A stretch of DNA of 43,915 nucleotides from positions 1 through 43,915 of the forward strand of contig CAJUQD010000021.1 in the NCBI GenBank assembly GCA_910588105.1. Reading direction: 5' to 3'. The notes under the pieces were generated by a model that was given only the letters and a program-made list of their open reading frames with translations, did not search any database and was not told where the DNA came from. A program made the position numbers and the translations under genes. The stretch is from an uncultured Oscillospiraceae bacterium (GTDB taxonomy: Bacteria > Bacillota > Clostridia > Oscillospirales > Oscillospiraceae). How positions within the stretch are numbered: position 1 is the stretch's first letter; each line of letters begins with the position of its first letter. Shown here piece by piece: positions 34,169-42,202 of this stretch.

Positions 34169-35407
34169 CTAAAACACGCGGATATGGGGTATGCAGACCA
34201 CAAATTGCCCACCCCACTCCCGGATGAAGCCCGCGGTCTCCGCGATTTCTTCCGTCAGATTCCACGGCAGGATCAGCACATAGTCCGGTTTGTGCTCCCG
34301 CAGCGCCTCCCGGCCCACAATGGGGATCAGGCTGCCGGGGAGGTACAGCCCCTGCTTGTGCGGATTGGAATCCACCACAAAATCAATGAGGTCATTTTTG
34401 ATCCCGCAGTAGTTCAAAAATGTATTCCCCTTCGCCGCCGCGCCAAAGGCGGCGATGCGCTTCCCCTCCTGCTTCCACTGGCTGAGCCGCCCCAGGGTGT
34501 CCAGCTTGATGTTCTGCATCTTGTCCGAAAAGCCGGTGTATGTACGGACATCCTCCAGCCCAAACTCCCGCTCCCGTGCCAGAAGGGCCTGCACCGCCTC
34601 CCGCATATGGGCCCGACCATAGTCCCGGTGGGCCGCGTAAATCCGCAGGGAGCCGCCGTGGGTGGGCAGTTCCTCCACATCGTAGAGCTCCAGCCCATGG
34701 GCGTTAAATATGCGCTTGACCGTCCCCAGCGAAAGGTAGTGGAAATGCTCGTGGTAGATGGTGTCGAACTGGCACTGCTCAATGAGCCGGAGCAGGTGGG
34801 GGAACTCCATGGTGACCGTCCCCTCCGGGGCCAGCACAACGCCAAGCCCCTCCACAAAACCGTTGATGTCCGGCACATGGGCCAGCACGTTGTTGCCGAT
34901 CACCAGGTCGTAACGGCCGTCCTTTGCCGCAATCTCCCGTGCGGACTCCGCGCCGAAAAAGCGGCACTCCACCTCAATCCCCTTTTTCCGGGCCTCCTCC
35001 GCCACATTTTCGGCCGGCTCAATCCCCTTGACCGGGATTCCGTAGGGCTGGAAATATTGCAGGAGGTATCCGTCATTGCAGGCGATCTCCAGCACGCGGC
35101 TGCCCGCGCCCAGGGAGAGCCGGGGGACAATCTGATCCACATAGGCCTTGCAGTGGGCCAGCCAGCTCCCGGAGTAGGAGCTGAAATACTGGTACTCCCC
35201 GAAAATCTGCTCAGGCCGTCGGTATTCGGCGGCCTGAACCAAAAAGCATTGGCCGCACACCTTCACATTCAACGGATAAAACATCTGCCCACAATCCAAA
35301 TCGCCCTTTTTCAGGTACTCATTGGACAGCGGAGACAGGCCCAGGTCGGCAAAAGAATGCTTCAGCTCGTGGCCACAAAAGCGGCAGTGTTGGTTATCCA
35401 ATTTCAT
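34169..35407 (-). CDS. Sugar C-methyltransferase (TylCIII/TcaB9 type)
   Basis: This 412-residue protein has the three-part layout of NDP-sugar C-methyltransferases. An N-terminal zinc finger comes first (CRFCGHEL and VCGQC, about residues 8-54), then a SAM-binding Rossmann domain (VLEIACNDGYLLQYF), then a C-terminal domain (GKRIAAFGAAAKGNTFLNYCG ... VVDSNPHKQGLYLPG). The motif YHEHFHYLSL matches the active-site YHEHF of TcaB9-like enzymes. These methylate C3 of NDP-4-keto-deoxysugars, giving branched sugars. In this operon the substrate is probably a CDP-4-keto-6-deoxyhexose. The start overlaps the epimerase gene by 14 bases and has GGGAGG very close to the ATG. It is the last gene of the operon. 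Confidence 0.88.
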   Translation of the reverse strand: MKLDNQHCRFCGHELKHSFADLGLSPLSNEYLKKGDLDCGQMFYPLNVKVCGQCFLVQAAEYRRPEQIFGEYQYFSSYSGSWLAHCKAYVDQIVPRLSLGAGSRVLEIACNDGYLLQYFQPYGIPVKGIEPAENVAEEARKKGIEVECRFFGAESAREIAAKDGRYDLVIGNNVLAHVPDINGFVEGLGVVLAPEGTVTMEFPHLLRLIEQCQFDTIYHEHFHYLSLGTVKRIFNAHGLELYDVEELPTHGGSLRIYAAHRDYGRAHMREAVQALLAREREFGLEDVRTYTGFSDKMQNIKLDTLGRLSQWKQEGKRIAAFGAAAKGNTFLNYCGIKNDLIDFVVDSNPHKQGLYLPGSLIPIVGREALREHKPDYVLILPWNLTEEIAETAGFIREWGGQFVVCIPHIRVF

Positions 35408-35993
35408 TTCCTCCCGTTTCCCGAGGCATCGATTTGAGGAGAGACTGTTTAAACTCCCAGAAGGTTTGGAAGCCTTGATCCCGCTCGGACAGCAACGGCG
35501 CTTCCCCCGGATCCAGGGGCCAGCCTATGCCCAGCTTCGGATCATTCCAAAGGATGCCGTCCTCGCTCCCCGGGTCGTACCGATCCCCGCACAGGTAATG
35601 CACCACGGTGTTGTCCTCCCGGGCCAGGAAGCCGTGGGCAAACCCCTTTGGGAGGTACAGCATCTCCCGGTTTTTGGCGGACAGAGTAAAGCCCTGCCAC
35701 TTTCCGAAGGTTCCCGAATCAGGCCGCAGGTCTACCGCCACGTCGTAGACCTCGCCGGACAGCACCCTGACCAGCTTATCCTGGCTGTGGCGCCACTGAA
35801 AATGCAGCCCGCGCAGGGTATTTCGGGAGGAACTGGTCTCCAGCTCCTCAACGGCGTTGAGCGTTACGCCATGCGCCGCGAAGGCTTCCCGCTCAAAGGT
35901 TTTGGAAAAGTACCCCCGCCGGTCGCGGTGGAACATGGGGGCAACCAGGCGCAGGCCCTCTATCTCGGTGGATTGGAACACAAAGGAACCCAT
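35394..35993 (-). CDS. rfbC: NDP-4-keto-6-deoxyhexose 3,5-epimerase (RfbC family)
   Basis: This 199-residue cupin enzyme belongs to the dTDP-4-dehydrorhamnose 3,5-epimerase family. It shows HRDRRGYFSKTFE, the catalytic histidine region RNTLRGLHFQ, and the barrel segment LYLPKGFAHGFLA. No dTDP-glucose enzymes are present in the window; the genes beside it make CDP-sugars, so the true substrate is probably a CDP-4-keto-6-deoxyhexose, as an inference. It may epimerise C3, C5 or both. ATG 35993 was chosen because AAGGAGG lies eight bases upstream; the longer frame begins seven codons earlier with no ribosome binding site. Confidence 0.88.
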   Translation of the reverse strand: MGSFVFQSTEIEGLRLVAPMFHRDRRGYFSKTFEREAFAAHGVTLNAVEELETSSSRNTLRGLHFQWRHSQDKLVRVLSGEVYDVAVDLRPDSGTFGKWQGFTLSAKNREMLYLPKGFAHGFLAREDNTVVHYLCGDRYDPGSEDGILWNDPKLGIGWPLDPGEAPLLSERDQGFQTFWEFKQSLLKSMPRETGGNEIG

Positions 35994-36016
35994 ATCGTCC
36001 GCCTCCTTTCCCAAGC

Positions 36017-37510
36017 TCAGGGGAAGTTTTTCGCAAACACGGCCTCATACGCCCGGACTTCCCCATAGGGCTGCAAAAGCAGTGGGATACAGCGTTCCCC
36101 TGCCCATGTCATTGGAACCCGCTGTTGCTCCAAAAACCCAAGCTGCTTCAGTTTTGGGTTTTCCCCGTCCGGCTGGAGGATTTCCCGAACCAGCAGCCGC
36201 CGGAACCCGCATTTCTGGTGGAGCTCCTCCACCAGTTTCCCTGTAAGCCGGCCGATATCCTCCACCACAATTTCACAGTCCATAGTTTTGAAATCCGGGT
36301 TGACAAACTCCACGCCGGGGAAGCTGTCCTTGGCCCGCAGAAATTTCTCCCGCCGGGCCAACCACCCAGTGATGGGGTTCGCCTCTTCCCTCCCGGTCAG
36401 AACCTGCCGCAAATGCGCGCAGACATACCGCACTTCCTCCCAGGTCATCTCCGCGCCGCTGGGCAGGTTGAACGCCCGCTCATGGAGCCGGTGGGCCACC
36501 GGCGTGGGCTCCCGTCGGCAGCTTTGGTAGATCGGCAGGTCCGTGCAGGGATAGAAGAACGGGCGGGGGCTGACGGCGCGCTGTTCCATCTGGGACAGGA
36601 CCCGCGCCGCGTCCATGGGGATCTCCGGCCCCAGCACAGGGGTCACCATCCAGAAATTGTTTCGGATCCCCGGCAGCTCCGGGTTCAGGGTCAGGCCCTC
36701 GATTCCCGCCAGCTCCTCCTGGTACCATCGGAACACCTGGCGCTTTTTGGCCACAATCTCCTCCAGCCGCTCCATCTGCCCCAGGCCAAAGGCAGCCTGG
36801 AGGTTGGACAGGCGGAACTTATATCCGACCTCCTCATTGTAAAACCGTATGGTGGGGTGTTTTGCTTGGTCGCCCAAAAATCTGGCGCGGGCATAGAGCC
36901 GCTCATCGTTGGTGGTAAACACCCCGCCCTCGCCCATCACCACCGTTTTGGAGCCGTGGAAGCTGAAGCACCCCATATCCCCCAGCGCGCCCGTGTGCCT
37001 GCCGTGGTACAGGCTGCCCATGCTCTCCGCGGCGTCCTCAATGACATAGAGGCTGAATTCTCGGGCGATGGCGTTGATCTCATCCATCTTGCAGGGGTGG
37101 CCGTAGAGGTGGACGGGGATGATTGCCTTTGTTTTCGGCGTCACCGCCCGGCGGACCGCCTCCGGGTCCATGGTCCAGTCATCCTCACAAACGTCCACGA
37201 AAACAGGGGTCGCCCCGGTATACGCCACCGGGTTGGCAGAGGCCACCCAGGTGCTGTCCGGGAGGATCACCTCGTCCCCCGGGCCCACGCCGATGGTCAG
37301 CAAGGCCAGGTGGAGCGCGGCGGTGCAGGAGGGGGTGGCGATGGCGTATTTCACCCCCAGGGTCTTGCACACGGCCTCCTCAAAGTGCTTCAAATAATCA
37401 AAGCATTTTTCATTCCAACCCGTCAGGGCCGCGTCGGCGGCATACCAGACCTCCAGGGGGGAGACGGAGCTTCCCGACACTAAAATTGGTTTTGATAACA
37501 CATCCAGCAT
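36017..37510 (-). CDS. DegT/DnrJ/EryC1 sugar aminotransferase with a C-terminal extension
   Basis: This PLP enzyme puts an amino group on a keto-sugar nucleotide. The fold-type I core covers about residues 1-385, with D159 in IEDAAES (PLP ring nitrogen) and the Schiff-base lysine K188 in FSFHGSKTVVMGEGG. The lysine separates it from the RfbH-type 3-dehydrases, which have histidine here, so amination rather than deoxygenation is expected. The last 110 residues (from about 388) are beyond the usual 370-400-residue length and I do not recognise them. They contain FPGVEFVNPDFKTMDCEIVV and end in VRAYEAVFAKNFP. ATG 37510 has GAGGCGAG upstream. A 148-bp palindromic element separates it from the upstream gene. 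Confidence 0.87.
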   Translation of the reverse strand: MLDVLSKPILVSGSSVSPLEVWYAADAALTGWNEKCFDYLKHFEEAVCKTLGVKYAIATPSCTAALHLALLTIGVGPGDEVILPDSTWVASANPVAYTGATPVFVDVCEDDWTMDPEAVRRAVTPKTKAIIPVHLYGHPCKMDEINAIAREFSLYVIEDAAESMGSLYHGRHTGALGDMGCFSFHGSKTVVMGEGGVFTTNDERLYARARFLGDQAKHPTIRFYNEEVGYKFRLSNLQAAFGLGQMERLEEIVAKKRQVFRWYQEELAGIEGLTLNPELPGIRNNFWMVTPVLGPEIPMDAARVLSQMEQRAVSPRPFFYPCTDLPIYQSCRREPTPVAHRLHERAFNLPSGAEMTWEEVRYVCAHLRQVLTGREEANPITGWLARREKFLRAKDSFPGVEFVNPDFKTMDCEIVVEDIGRLTGKLVEELHQKCGFRRLLVREILQPDGENPKLKQLGFLEQQRVPMTWAGERCIPLLLQPYGEVRAYEAVFAKNFP

Positions 37511-37552
37511 ATTTCTCGCCTCATCAGGTTTTATGGTTTTCGTTTAGGTGCC

Positions 37553-37700
37553 GTTTGAAAATTGGCAATATGCCGGCGGCGAGGAATTTTTTCGCCGGGC
37601 AAGGCGGTTTGACGCAGAAATACTTTGTGTATTTCAAGGCAAATCAACGCGGCTCGGCGGAAAAAGGCCCGCCGCTTGGACGTGTTGACAATTTTCAAAC
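37553..37700. repeat. MITE-like 148-bp palindromic element
   Basis: The element begins GTTTGAAAATTG (37553-37564) and ends CAATTTTCAAAC (37689-37700), a perfect 12-bp terminal inverted repeat that extends to about 16 bp with one mismatch. The whole element is an imperfect palindrome centred near 37626 on AAATACTTTGTGTATTT. No transposase is inside, so it would be non-autonomous. Translated fragments resemble short spurious proteins I recall from related gut Firmicute genomes. It lies in the 211-base gap between the acyltransferase stop and the aminotransferase start. As RNA it would fold into one long hairpin inside the operon transcript. Confidence 0.75.
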
Positions 37701-37721
37701 AAGCCCTAGAGACAGCGCCTG

Positions 37722-38738
37722 TTATTGCAGGCTGGACGGGAACAATCCGTCGTCTGTACCATACAGCACCTTTGTTCCATAACGGTCTGCCAAACAAGTT
37801 CGATAGACGGTCTCTTTCGCGCGAGTGGTGACGTAGTAGTCCGCACCTTGAAACAAAATGCGCTCGTCAAGCGTTACCCCTGTTTGAAGCGTCACACAGC
37901 TGTTTCGCGCCTCATATTTTTCCAAAATGCATTCAATATCACGGATGTTTTTCTCAATGGAGCGCTCCACAGGTATATAGATCAAAAGCTCTACATTGGG
38001 ACGGTCTTTTTGGAAATAGTTCTCCAATACTTTGGGGTAAAGGGGAAACGGTTCCCCCACATCTGCTGGAAAGTAAATGGTGCTGGGGCCATTCCCCGAT
38101 ATGGGGGTGGCCCCAGTATCTTCCGCAAGCGGAAGATACTTTTTTACAAATTTCTCCACCGGAAGGGCAAAATCCTCCCGCCTGTCCCATTGGGTTTTCT
38201 CCGGCCAGTCCCACCACGCTATTTTCTGAAGCGCCGCGGCTATATCGGGCAAAAACCGATAGCCAAGAACCCTTGCCGGATTGCCACCCACCATGGCATA
38301 AGCCGGGACATCCTTTGTGACCACAGCCTCTGCGGCAACGATGCAGCCGTTATGTAATGTCACCCCAGCCATGATGGTTGCCCCATGTCCGACCCAAACG
38401 TCATTCTGAAGGATGATAGTACCTTTCCTTGGGGTTTTCTCCGCAGAAACAATCCCCTCCAGAAAAGCGTTGGCCCCTTGTGAAACGGCACGGTAGTCGT
38501 GGTTCAGGTCGATCATGAAGGTAATCCCGTCCGCCAGCGAGCACCCCTTGCCGACGAGCAGGCAATGCCGCCCAGCTTTCGGGCGAAAATCGATCCCGCT
38601 CTGCACCTCCGCCTGCACAATATAGCTGTCCCTGTCAATAGAAAAAAATGGAAATCCGTTCAGCTCCCCATTTGATATTTTAAATTCGGTGTAATTTTGA
38701 AGCTTTTCAGGTGGGTTTACAGATATGGTTTGAATCAC
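37722..38738 (-). CDS. CatB-like hexapeptide acyltransferase with a C-terminal extension
   Basis: This 338-residue protein has a left-handed beta-helix acetyltransferase at residues about 55-215. It shows the CatB/Vat-type segments LADGITFMIDLNHDYRAVS, NDVWVGHGATIMAGVTLHNGCIVAAEAVVTKDVPAYAMVGGNPARVLGYRF and WWDWPEK. The catalytic histidine is probably H79 in DLNHDYRA. Residues about 235-338 (STIYFPADVGEPFPLYPKVL ... FQGADYYVTTRAKETV) do not belong to that fold; they resemble the C-terminal part of some glycosyltransferases. It likely acylates the sugar made by this operon. The start is GTG 38738, which overlaps the dehydratase stop (GTGA). Base composition is AT-richer than rfbF and rfbG. Confidence 0.75.
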   Translation of the reverse strand: MIQTISVNPPEKLQNYTEFKISNGELNGFPFFSIDRDSYIVQAEVQSGIDFRPKAGRHCLLVGKGCSLADGITFMIDLNHDYRAVSQGANAFLEGIVSAEKTPRKGTIILQNDVWVGHGATIMAGVTLHNGCIVAAEAVVTKDVPAYAMVGGNPARVLGYRFLPDIAAALQKIAWWDWPEKTQWDRREDFALPVEKFVKKYLPLAEDTGATPISGNGPSTIYFPADVGEPFPLYPKVLENYFQKDRPNVELLIYIPVERSIEKNIRDIECILEKYEARNSCVTLQTGVTLDERILFQGADYYVTTRAKETVYRTCLADRYGTKVLYGTDDGLFPSSLQ

Positions 38739-39814
38739 GTATCATCCTTCTCACTCTTGAATTCCGCAAAATAGTCTTCGATCTGTCTCGCCATATACAC
38801 AGTTATATCATTCCCCGCCAGCCACGCCTTGGTCCAGGCAACCGTCTCCGCCACGGCCCGCTCCGCGTGCCACTTAGGCCGCCAGCCCAGGACGCTTTGA
38901 ATTTTGGAACAGTCCAGCCTGAGGACTGCGTCCTCATGTGGACCGGCTTCCGCCGTATGCTCCCACCGGGCCGGGGCGCCCCAGGCGCGGCAGAACAGGT
39001 TCGCCAGCGCCCCGGTGGTCAGGCAGTCCCGGCTGTCCGGGCCCACATTATAGCTGCCTGCCAAACCGGGATTCTCATACTGCCGCTGGGCGATCAGCAG
39101 GTAGGCGGATAGGGGCTCCAGCACATGCTGGTACGGCCGGATAGAGTTGGGATTCCGAAGCCGGATGGCCTCGCCCTTTCGGACGGCGCGGACACAGTCC
39201 GGGAGGATCCGATCCGGCGCGAAATCCCCTCCGCCAATCACATTCCCCGCCCGGGCCGTGCTCACCGCCACGCCCCGGCCCGCAAGGAAGCTGCTCCTGT
39301 AACTGTCCGTTACCAGCTCCGAACAGGACTTGGAATTGGCGTAGGGGTCAATGCCGTTCAAGCCATCGCTTTCCCGGTAGCCCCAGGGCCACTGGCGGTT
39401 TTCGTAGACCTTGTCCGTGGTGACGTTGAGGACGCTCCGAACCGTCCCTGCCCGCCGGACGCACTCCAACAGGTGCACCGTCCCCATCACATTGGTGGAG
39501 TAGGTGCCCACCGGATCGCGGTACCCCTCCCGGACGATGGGCTGGGCGGCCAAATGGAATACAATCTCCGGCCGTGCCTGTTCAAACGCCTCCCACAGCC
39601 TGTCCAAATCCCGGACGTCTCCATATACGCTGTCCAGCTTTCCGTCCAGGTGGAGCAGCTCGTAAAGGCTGGGGCTGGCCGGGGGCAGGGCGTAGCCCGT
39701 CACCTGCGCCCCCGCCATGGTCAGGATGGCGCACAGCCAGGAGCCCTTGAAGCCGGTGTGGCCCGTGAGAAACACCCGCTTGCCGCGGTAAAATTCCAGT
39801 TGTTCCATGCCCAT
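38735..39814 (-). CDS. rfbG: CDP-glucose 4,6-dehydratase
   Basis: This 359-residue short-chain dehydrogenase makes CDP-4-keto-6-deoxyglucose from CDP-glucose. It shows the NAD-binding GHTGFKGSW near the N-terminus, the conserved HLAAQPIVREGYRDP, the catalytic TTDKVYEN and YANSK segments, and GGGDFAPDRILPDCVRA, all of the RfbG family. ATG 39814 overlaps the upstream stop as TGATG, typical of coupling; ATG 39808, two codons later, is an equally possible start. It works directly after the cytidylyltransferase encoded upstream, and its product can go to the epimerase, aminotransferase and methyltransferase encoded downstream. Confidence 0.93.
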   Translation of the reverse strand: MGMEQLEFYRGKRVFLTGHTGFKGSWLCAILTMAGAQVTGYALPPASPSLYELLHLDGKLDSVYGDVRDLDRLWEAFEQARPEIVFHLAAQPIVREGYRDPVGTYSTNVMGTVHLLECVRRAGTVRSVLNVTTDKVYENRQWPWGYRESDGLNGIDPYANSKSCSELVTDSYRSSFLAGRGVAVSTARAGNVIGGGDFAPDRILPDCVRAVRKGEAIRLRNPNSIRPYQHVLEPLSAYLLIAQRQYENPGLAGSYNVGPDSRDCLTTGALANLFCRAWGAPARWEHTAEAGPHEDAVLRLDCSKIQSVLGWRPKWHAERAVAETVAWTKAWLAGNDITVYMARQIEDYFAEFKSEKDDT

Positions 39815-40584
39815 CACCATACGCGCCACGGCGCGTCCCCGTTTTGCCACAGCTCCTCCAGCCTGGTTTTGTCCCGCTGGGTGTCCATGCATTGCCAGAA
39901 GCCGTTATGCCGGTAGATCCCCAGCCGCCCCTCCTGGGCGAGGCCCTCCAACGGCTCCCGCTCCAGGACGCAGCTATCGCCGCCGAGCCGTGCAAAGACC
40001 TCTGGATCCAAAACCATAAACCCGCCGTTGATCCAGCCGCCGTCCTCCTTGGCCTTTTCCCGGAACCCGGTGACGGTCTGCCCGTCCACATCCAGCACAC
40101 CAAAGCGTCCCCCCGGCTGGATGCCGGTGAGGGTCACGATTTTGCCGGAGGCCTGGTGCTGGGCCAGCAGGGCATCCAAGTCAATATCACCCACCCCATC
40201 GCCGTAGGTGAGCATGAAGGGCTCGTCCCCGATGTACTTTTGCACCCGCTTGACCCGCCCGCCGGTCTGCGTCATCAGCCCGGTGTCCACCAAAGTCACC
40301 CGCCAGGGCTCGGCCACGTTCTGATGGACGGTCATGCGGTTCTGGTTGGAAAAGTCAAAGGTCACGTCAGAGCGGTGGAGGTAGTAGTCCGCGAAATACT
40401 CCTTGATAACATGGCCTTTGTAGCCGCAGCAGATGATGAAGTCGTGAAAACCAAAGCTGGAATAGTATTTCATGATGTGCCACAAGATGGGCTGGTCCCC
40501 GATTTCAATCATGGGCTTTGGCTTCAGATAGCTCTCCTCGCTGATGCGGGTGCCCAGGCCGCCGGCCAGGATGATAACCTTCAT
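39814..40584 (-). CDS. rfbF: Glucose-1-phosphate cytidylyltransferase
   Basis: This 256-residue nucleotidyltransferase makes CDP-glucose from CTP and glucose 1-phosphate. The N-terminal signature is AGGLGTRISEESYLKPKPMIEIG. Further RfbF features are FSNQNRMTVHQN, TGGRVKRVQKYI, FMLTYGDGVGDID (metal-binding) and GWINGGFMVL. The length equals the family's usual length. It is the committed step of the CDP-deoxyhexose pathway. ATG 40584 has AAGGAG ten bases upstream, and the glycosyltransferase stop lies 14 bases upstream, so the genes are in one operon. Confidence 0.95.
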   Translation of the reverse strand: MKVIILAGGLGTRISEESYLKPKPMIEIGDQPILWHIMKYYSSFGFHDFIICCGYKGHVIKEYFADYYLHRSDVTFDFSNQNRMTVHQNVAEPWRVTLVDTGLMTQTGGRVKRVQKYIGDEPFMLTYGDGVGDIDLDALLAQHQASGKIVTLTGIQPGGRFGVLDVDGQTVTGFREKAKEDGGWINGGFMVLDPEVFARLGGDSCVLEREPLEGLAQEGRLGIYRHNGFWQCMDTQRDKTRLEELWQNGDAPWRVW

Positions 40585-40598
40585 AGGCGCTGCGCTCC

Positions 40599-42107
40599 TT
40601 ATTTTATGATACAGTACGCATATTCCTTGACCATAAGCTTATTAAAAGCCTGTTGGACATCACTGGTCAGTTTGCTTTGTTCCAGGGCCTTGAAAACCGT
40701 CTCCTGCGAGTTCGGATCTACCTGGTGGGGAATATTCAGTATATTGCAGCTTTGAACCTTGAGCAGCTGAAGCGACTGGTTGAACTGCTCCAACGTAATC
40801 TGCGTTACAAAATCCTCCAGTGGGAACGTGTACCCGAACATTGTGAGGTAGGCCAGGATATCCTGTGTATTCCTCAATTTCAAAAACAGCGCCCCACCGG
40901 GGCGTAGTGCCCTTAGAAGGTTTCGCAGCAACCTTGGAAATTCCGCATAGGTATTAACCGAATTCCCCAGGACAATATAATCAAAGCTTCGGTATTCCAA
41001 GAAATCAGAAATCCGCTCTATACGATCACAGGCGGTTTCATCACACACTGTCTGCAAATCATAAAGGTATCTCGCCTCTGTGGTGAAGGCGGATGTGCTT
41101 GTGTTCATAATGCCAGAATGACGAAGTTCGGTTTTTATTTGCAGAATTGGCAGTCCACAGCGAACATCCACACCTAAGATACTTGGAGCGGACGGGGGGA
41201 TCCCATTGGGGAAAAGATGCGGCAGATATCCTTCATAGTTGGTCATATCAGACCAGCTGTCTAAACCGTGATATTTGTCGTTAAAGTTTTTTCTGCCCTT
41301 TTCAAGGGAAATCCGAAACTTCTCCTGATCCTTGTCTTCGCCGCTTCGGAAATCATGGTCGTGATGGACAAAAGTATCCATGCACAGCATCAGCTTGTAC
41401 CCAGCCCGGCGTACCCGGACGCTGAAATCGTCATCACCAAAATCGTGATAGAAGCCCCGGTCAATCATACCCGTCACTTCAATCACCTCCCGCTTAACCA
41501 GCAGGATTACGGTCATAAGCCTGAGCCGTTCCTCCCATTTCTTTGGATCGCTACGATTATAGTCCGCAGCTTCCCTCTGCATTTCCTCATATGAGGAAAA
41601 TACAAGCGGAATTTCCTGGAAGTTGCTGATGTTGGAAGACCCTGGCGTCACCATACCGATTTTTGGGTCAGACTCCATACAATGAAGCAGGTTGGCAAGC
41701 CAGTTCCTTGTCACAACCACATCGTTTGTCACCTGCACAAAATACCGGCCGGAAAACAGGCGCAGGGCCAGATTTAATGCGTATTGCGAACCCAGGTTTT
41801 TTGTGATACGGATAATCCGCTTGAGAGGATGCTGGACGGACTGGAAATATTCTAAAGTGCCGTCTTCTGAACCATTGTCAATTAACAGAAGCTCGTAATT
41901 AACGCCATCTGTGTGCTCCAATATGGATGTTACACACCGCTTTGTCTTTTCCAAACGGTTATAGGCAATTACAAGAATTGTTACCTCCGGTTCGCCTTCA
42001 AGCACAGTTGAATAGGCATTCTCCCGGGAATGGTACAAGTCATCTGTCTCTGTTGGTGCGGTCATCTGGGCTGTATCTATTACGGTTAGCCTGTTTTCTT
42101 CGTACAC
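40599..42107 (-). CDS. GT2 glycosyltransferase fused to a methyltransferase-like domain
   Basis: This 502-residue protein starts with a GT-A fold family 2 glycosyltransferase (about residues 40-290): VTILVIAYNRLEKTKRCVTS, the DxD-like LIDNGSEDGT and VQVTNDVVV, and the C-terminal acceptor-side motif HDFGDDDFSVRVRRAGYK. Residues about 325-500 look like a class I methyltransferase (DYIVLGNSVNTYAEFP, then LRALRPGGALFLKLRN), but the SAM loop (ILGVDVRCGLPILQIK) is degenerate, so that part may be structural. It probably adds a sugar to a surface glycan or glycoprotein. The start is GTG 42107 with AGGGGG six bases upstream. It is clearly AT-richer than rfbF, next to it. Confidence 0.82.
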   Translation of the reverse strand: MYEENRLTVIDTAQMTAPTETDDLYHSRENAYSTVLEGEPEVTILVIAYNRLEKTKRCVTSILEHTDGVNYELLLIDNGSEDGTLEYFQSVQHPLKRIIRITKNLGSQYALNLALRLFSGRYFVQVTNDVVVTRNWLANLLHCMESDPKIGMVTPGSSNISNFQEIPLVFSSYEEMQREAADYNRSDPKKWEERLRLMTVILLVKREVIEVTGMIDRGFYHDFGDDDFSVRVRRAGYKLMLCMDTFVHHDHDFRSGEDKDQEKFRISLEKGRKNFNDKYHGLDSWSDMTNYEGYLPHLFPNGIPPSAPSILGVDVRCGLPILQIKTELRHSGIMNTSTSAFTTEARYLYDLQTVCDETACDRIERISDFLEYRSFDYIVLGNSVNTYAEFPRLLRNLLRALRPGGALFLKLRNTQDILAYLTMFGYTFPLEDFVTQITLEQFNQSLQLLKVQSCNILNIPHQVDPNSQETVFKALEQSKLTSDVQQAFNKLMVKEYAYCIIK

Positions 42108-42202
42108 ACGAATCCCCCTATCTACGGCACTGTAGGTATTGGCGTGGAATTCTCACGCTTTATTCTCAAGTCGGACTGAAATCATCACTCAACACGTTTG
42201 TT

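Noticed and set aside
37531..37831. Short open frames across the palindromic element on both strands
   Set aside because: They arise from the repeat element itself and lack ribosome binding sites, although similar translations are probably annotated in other genomes.
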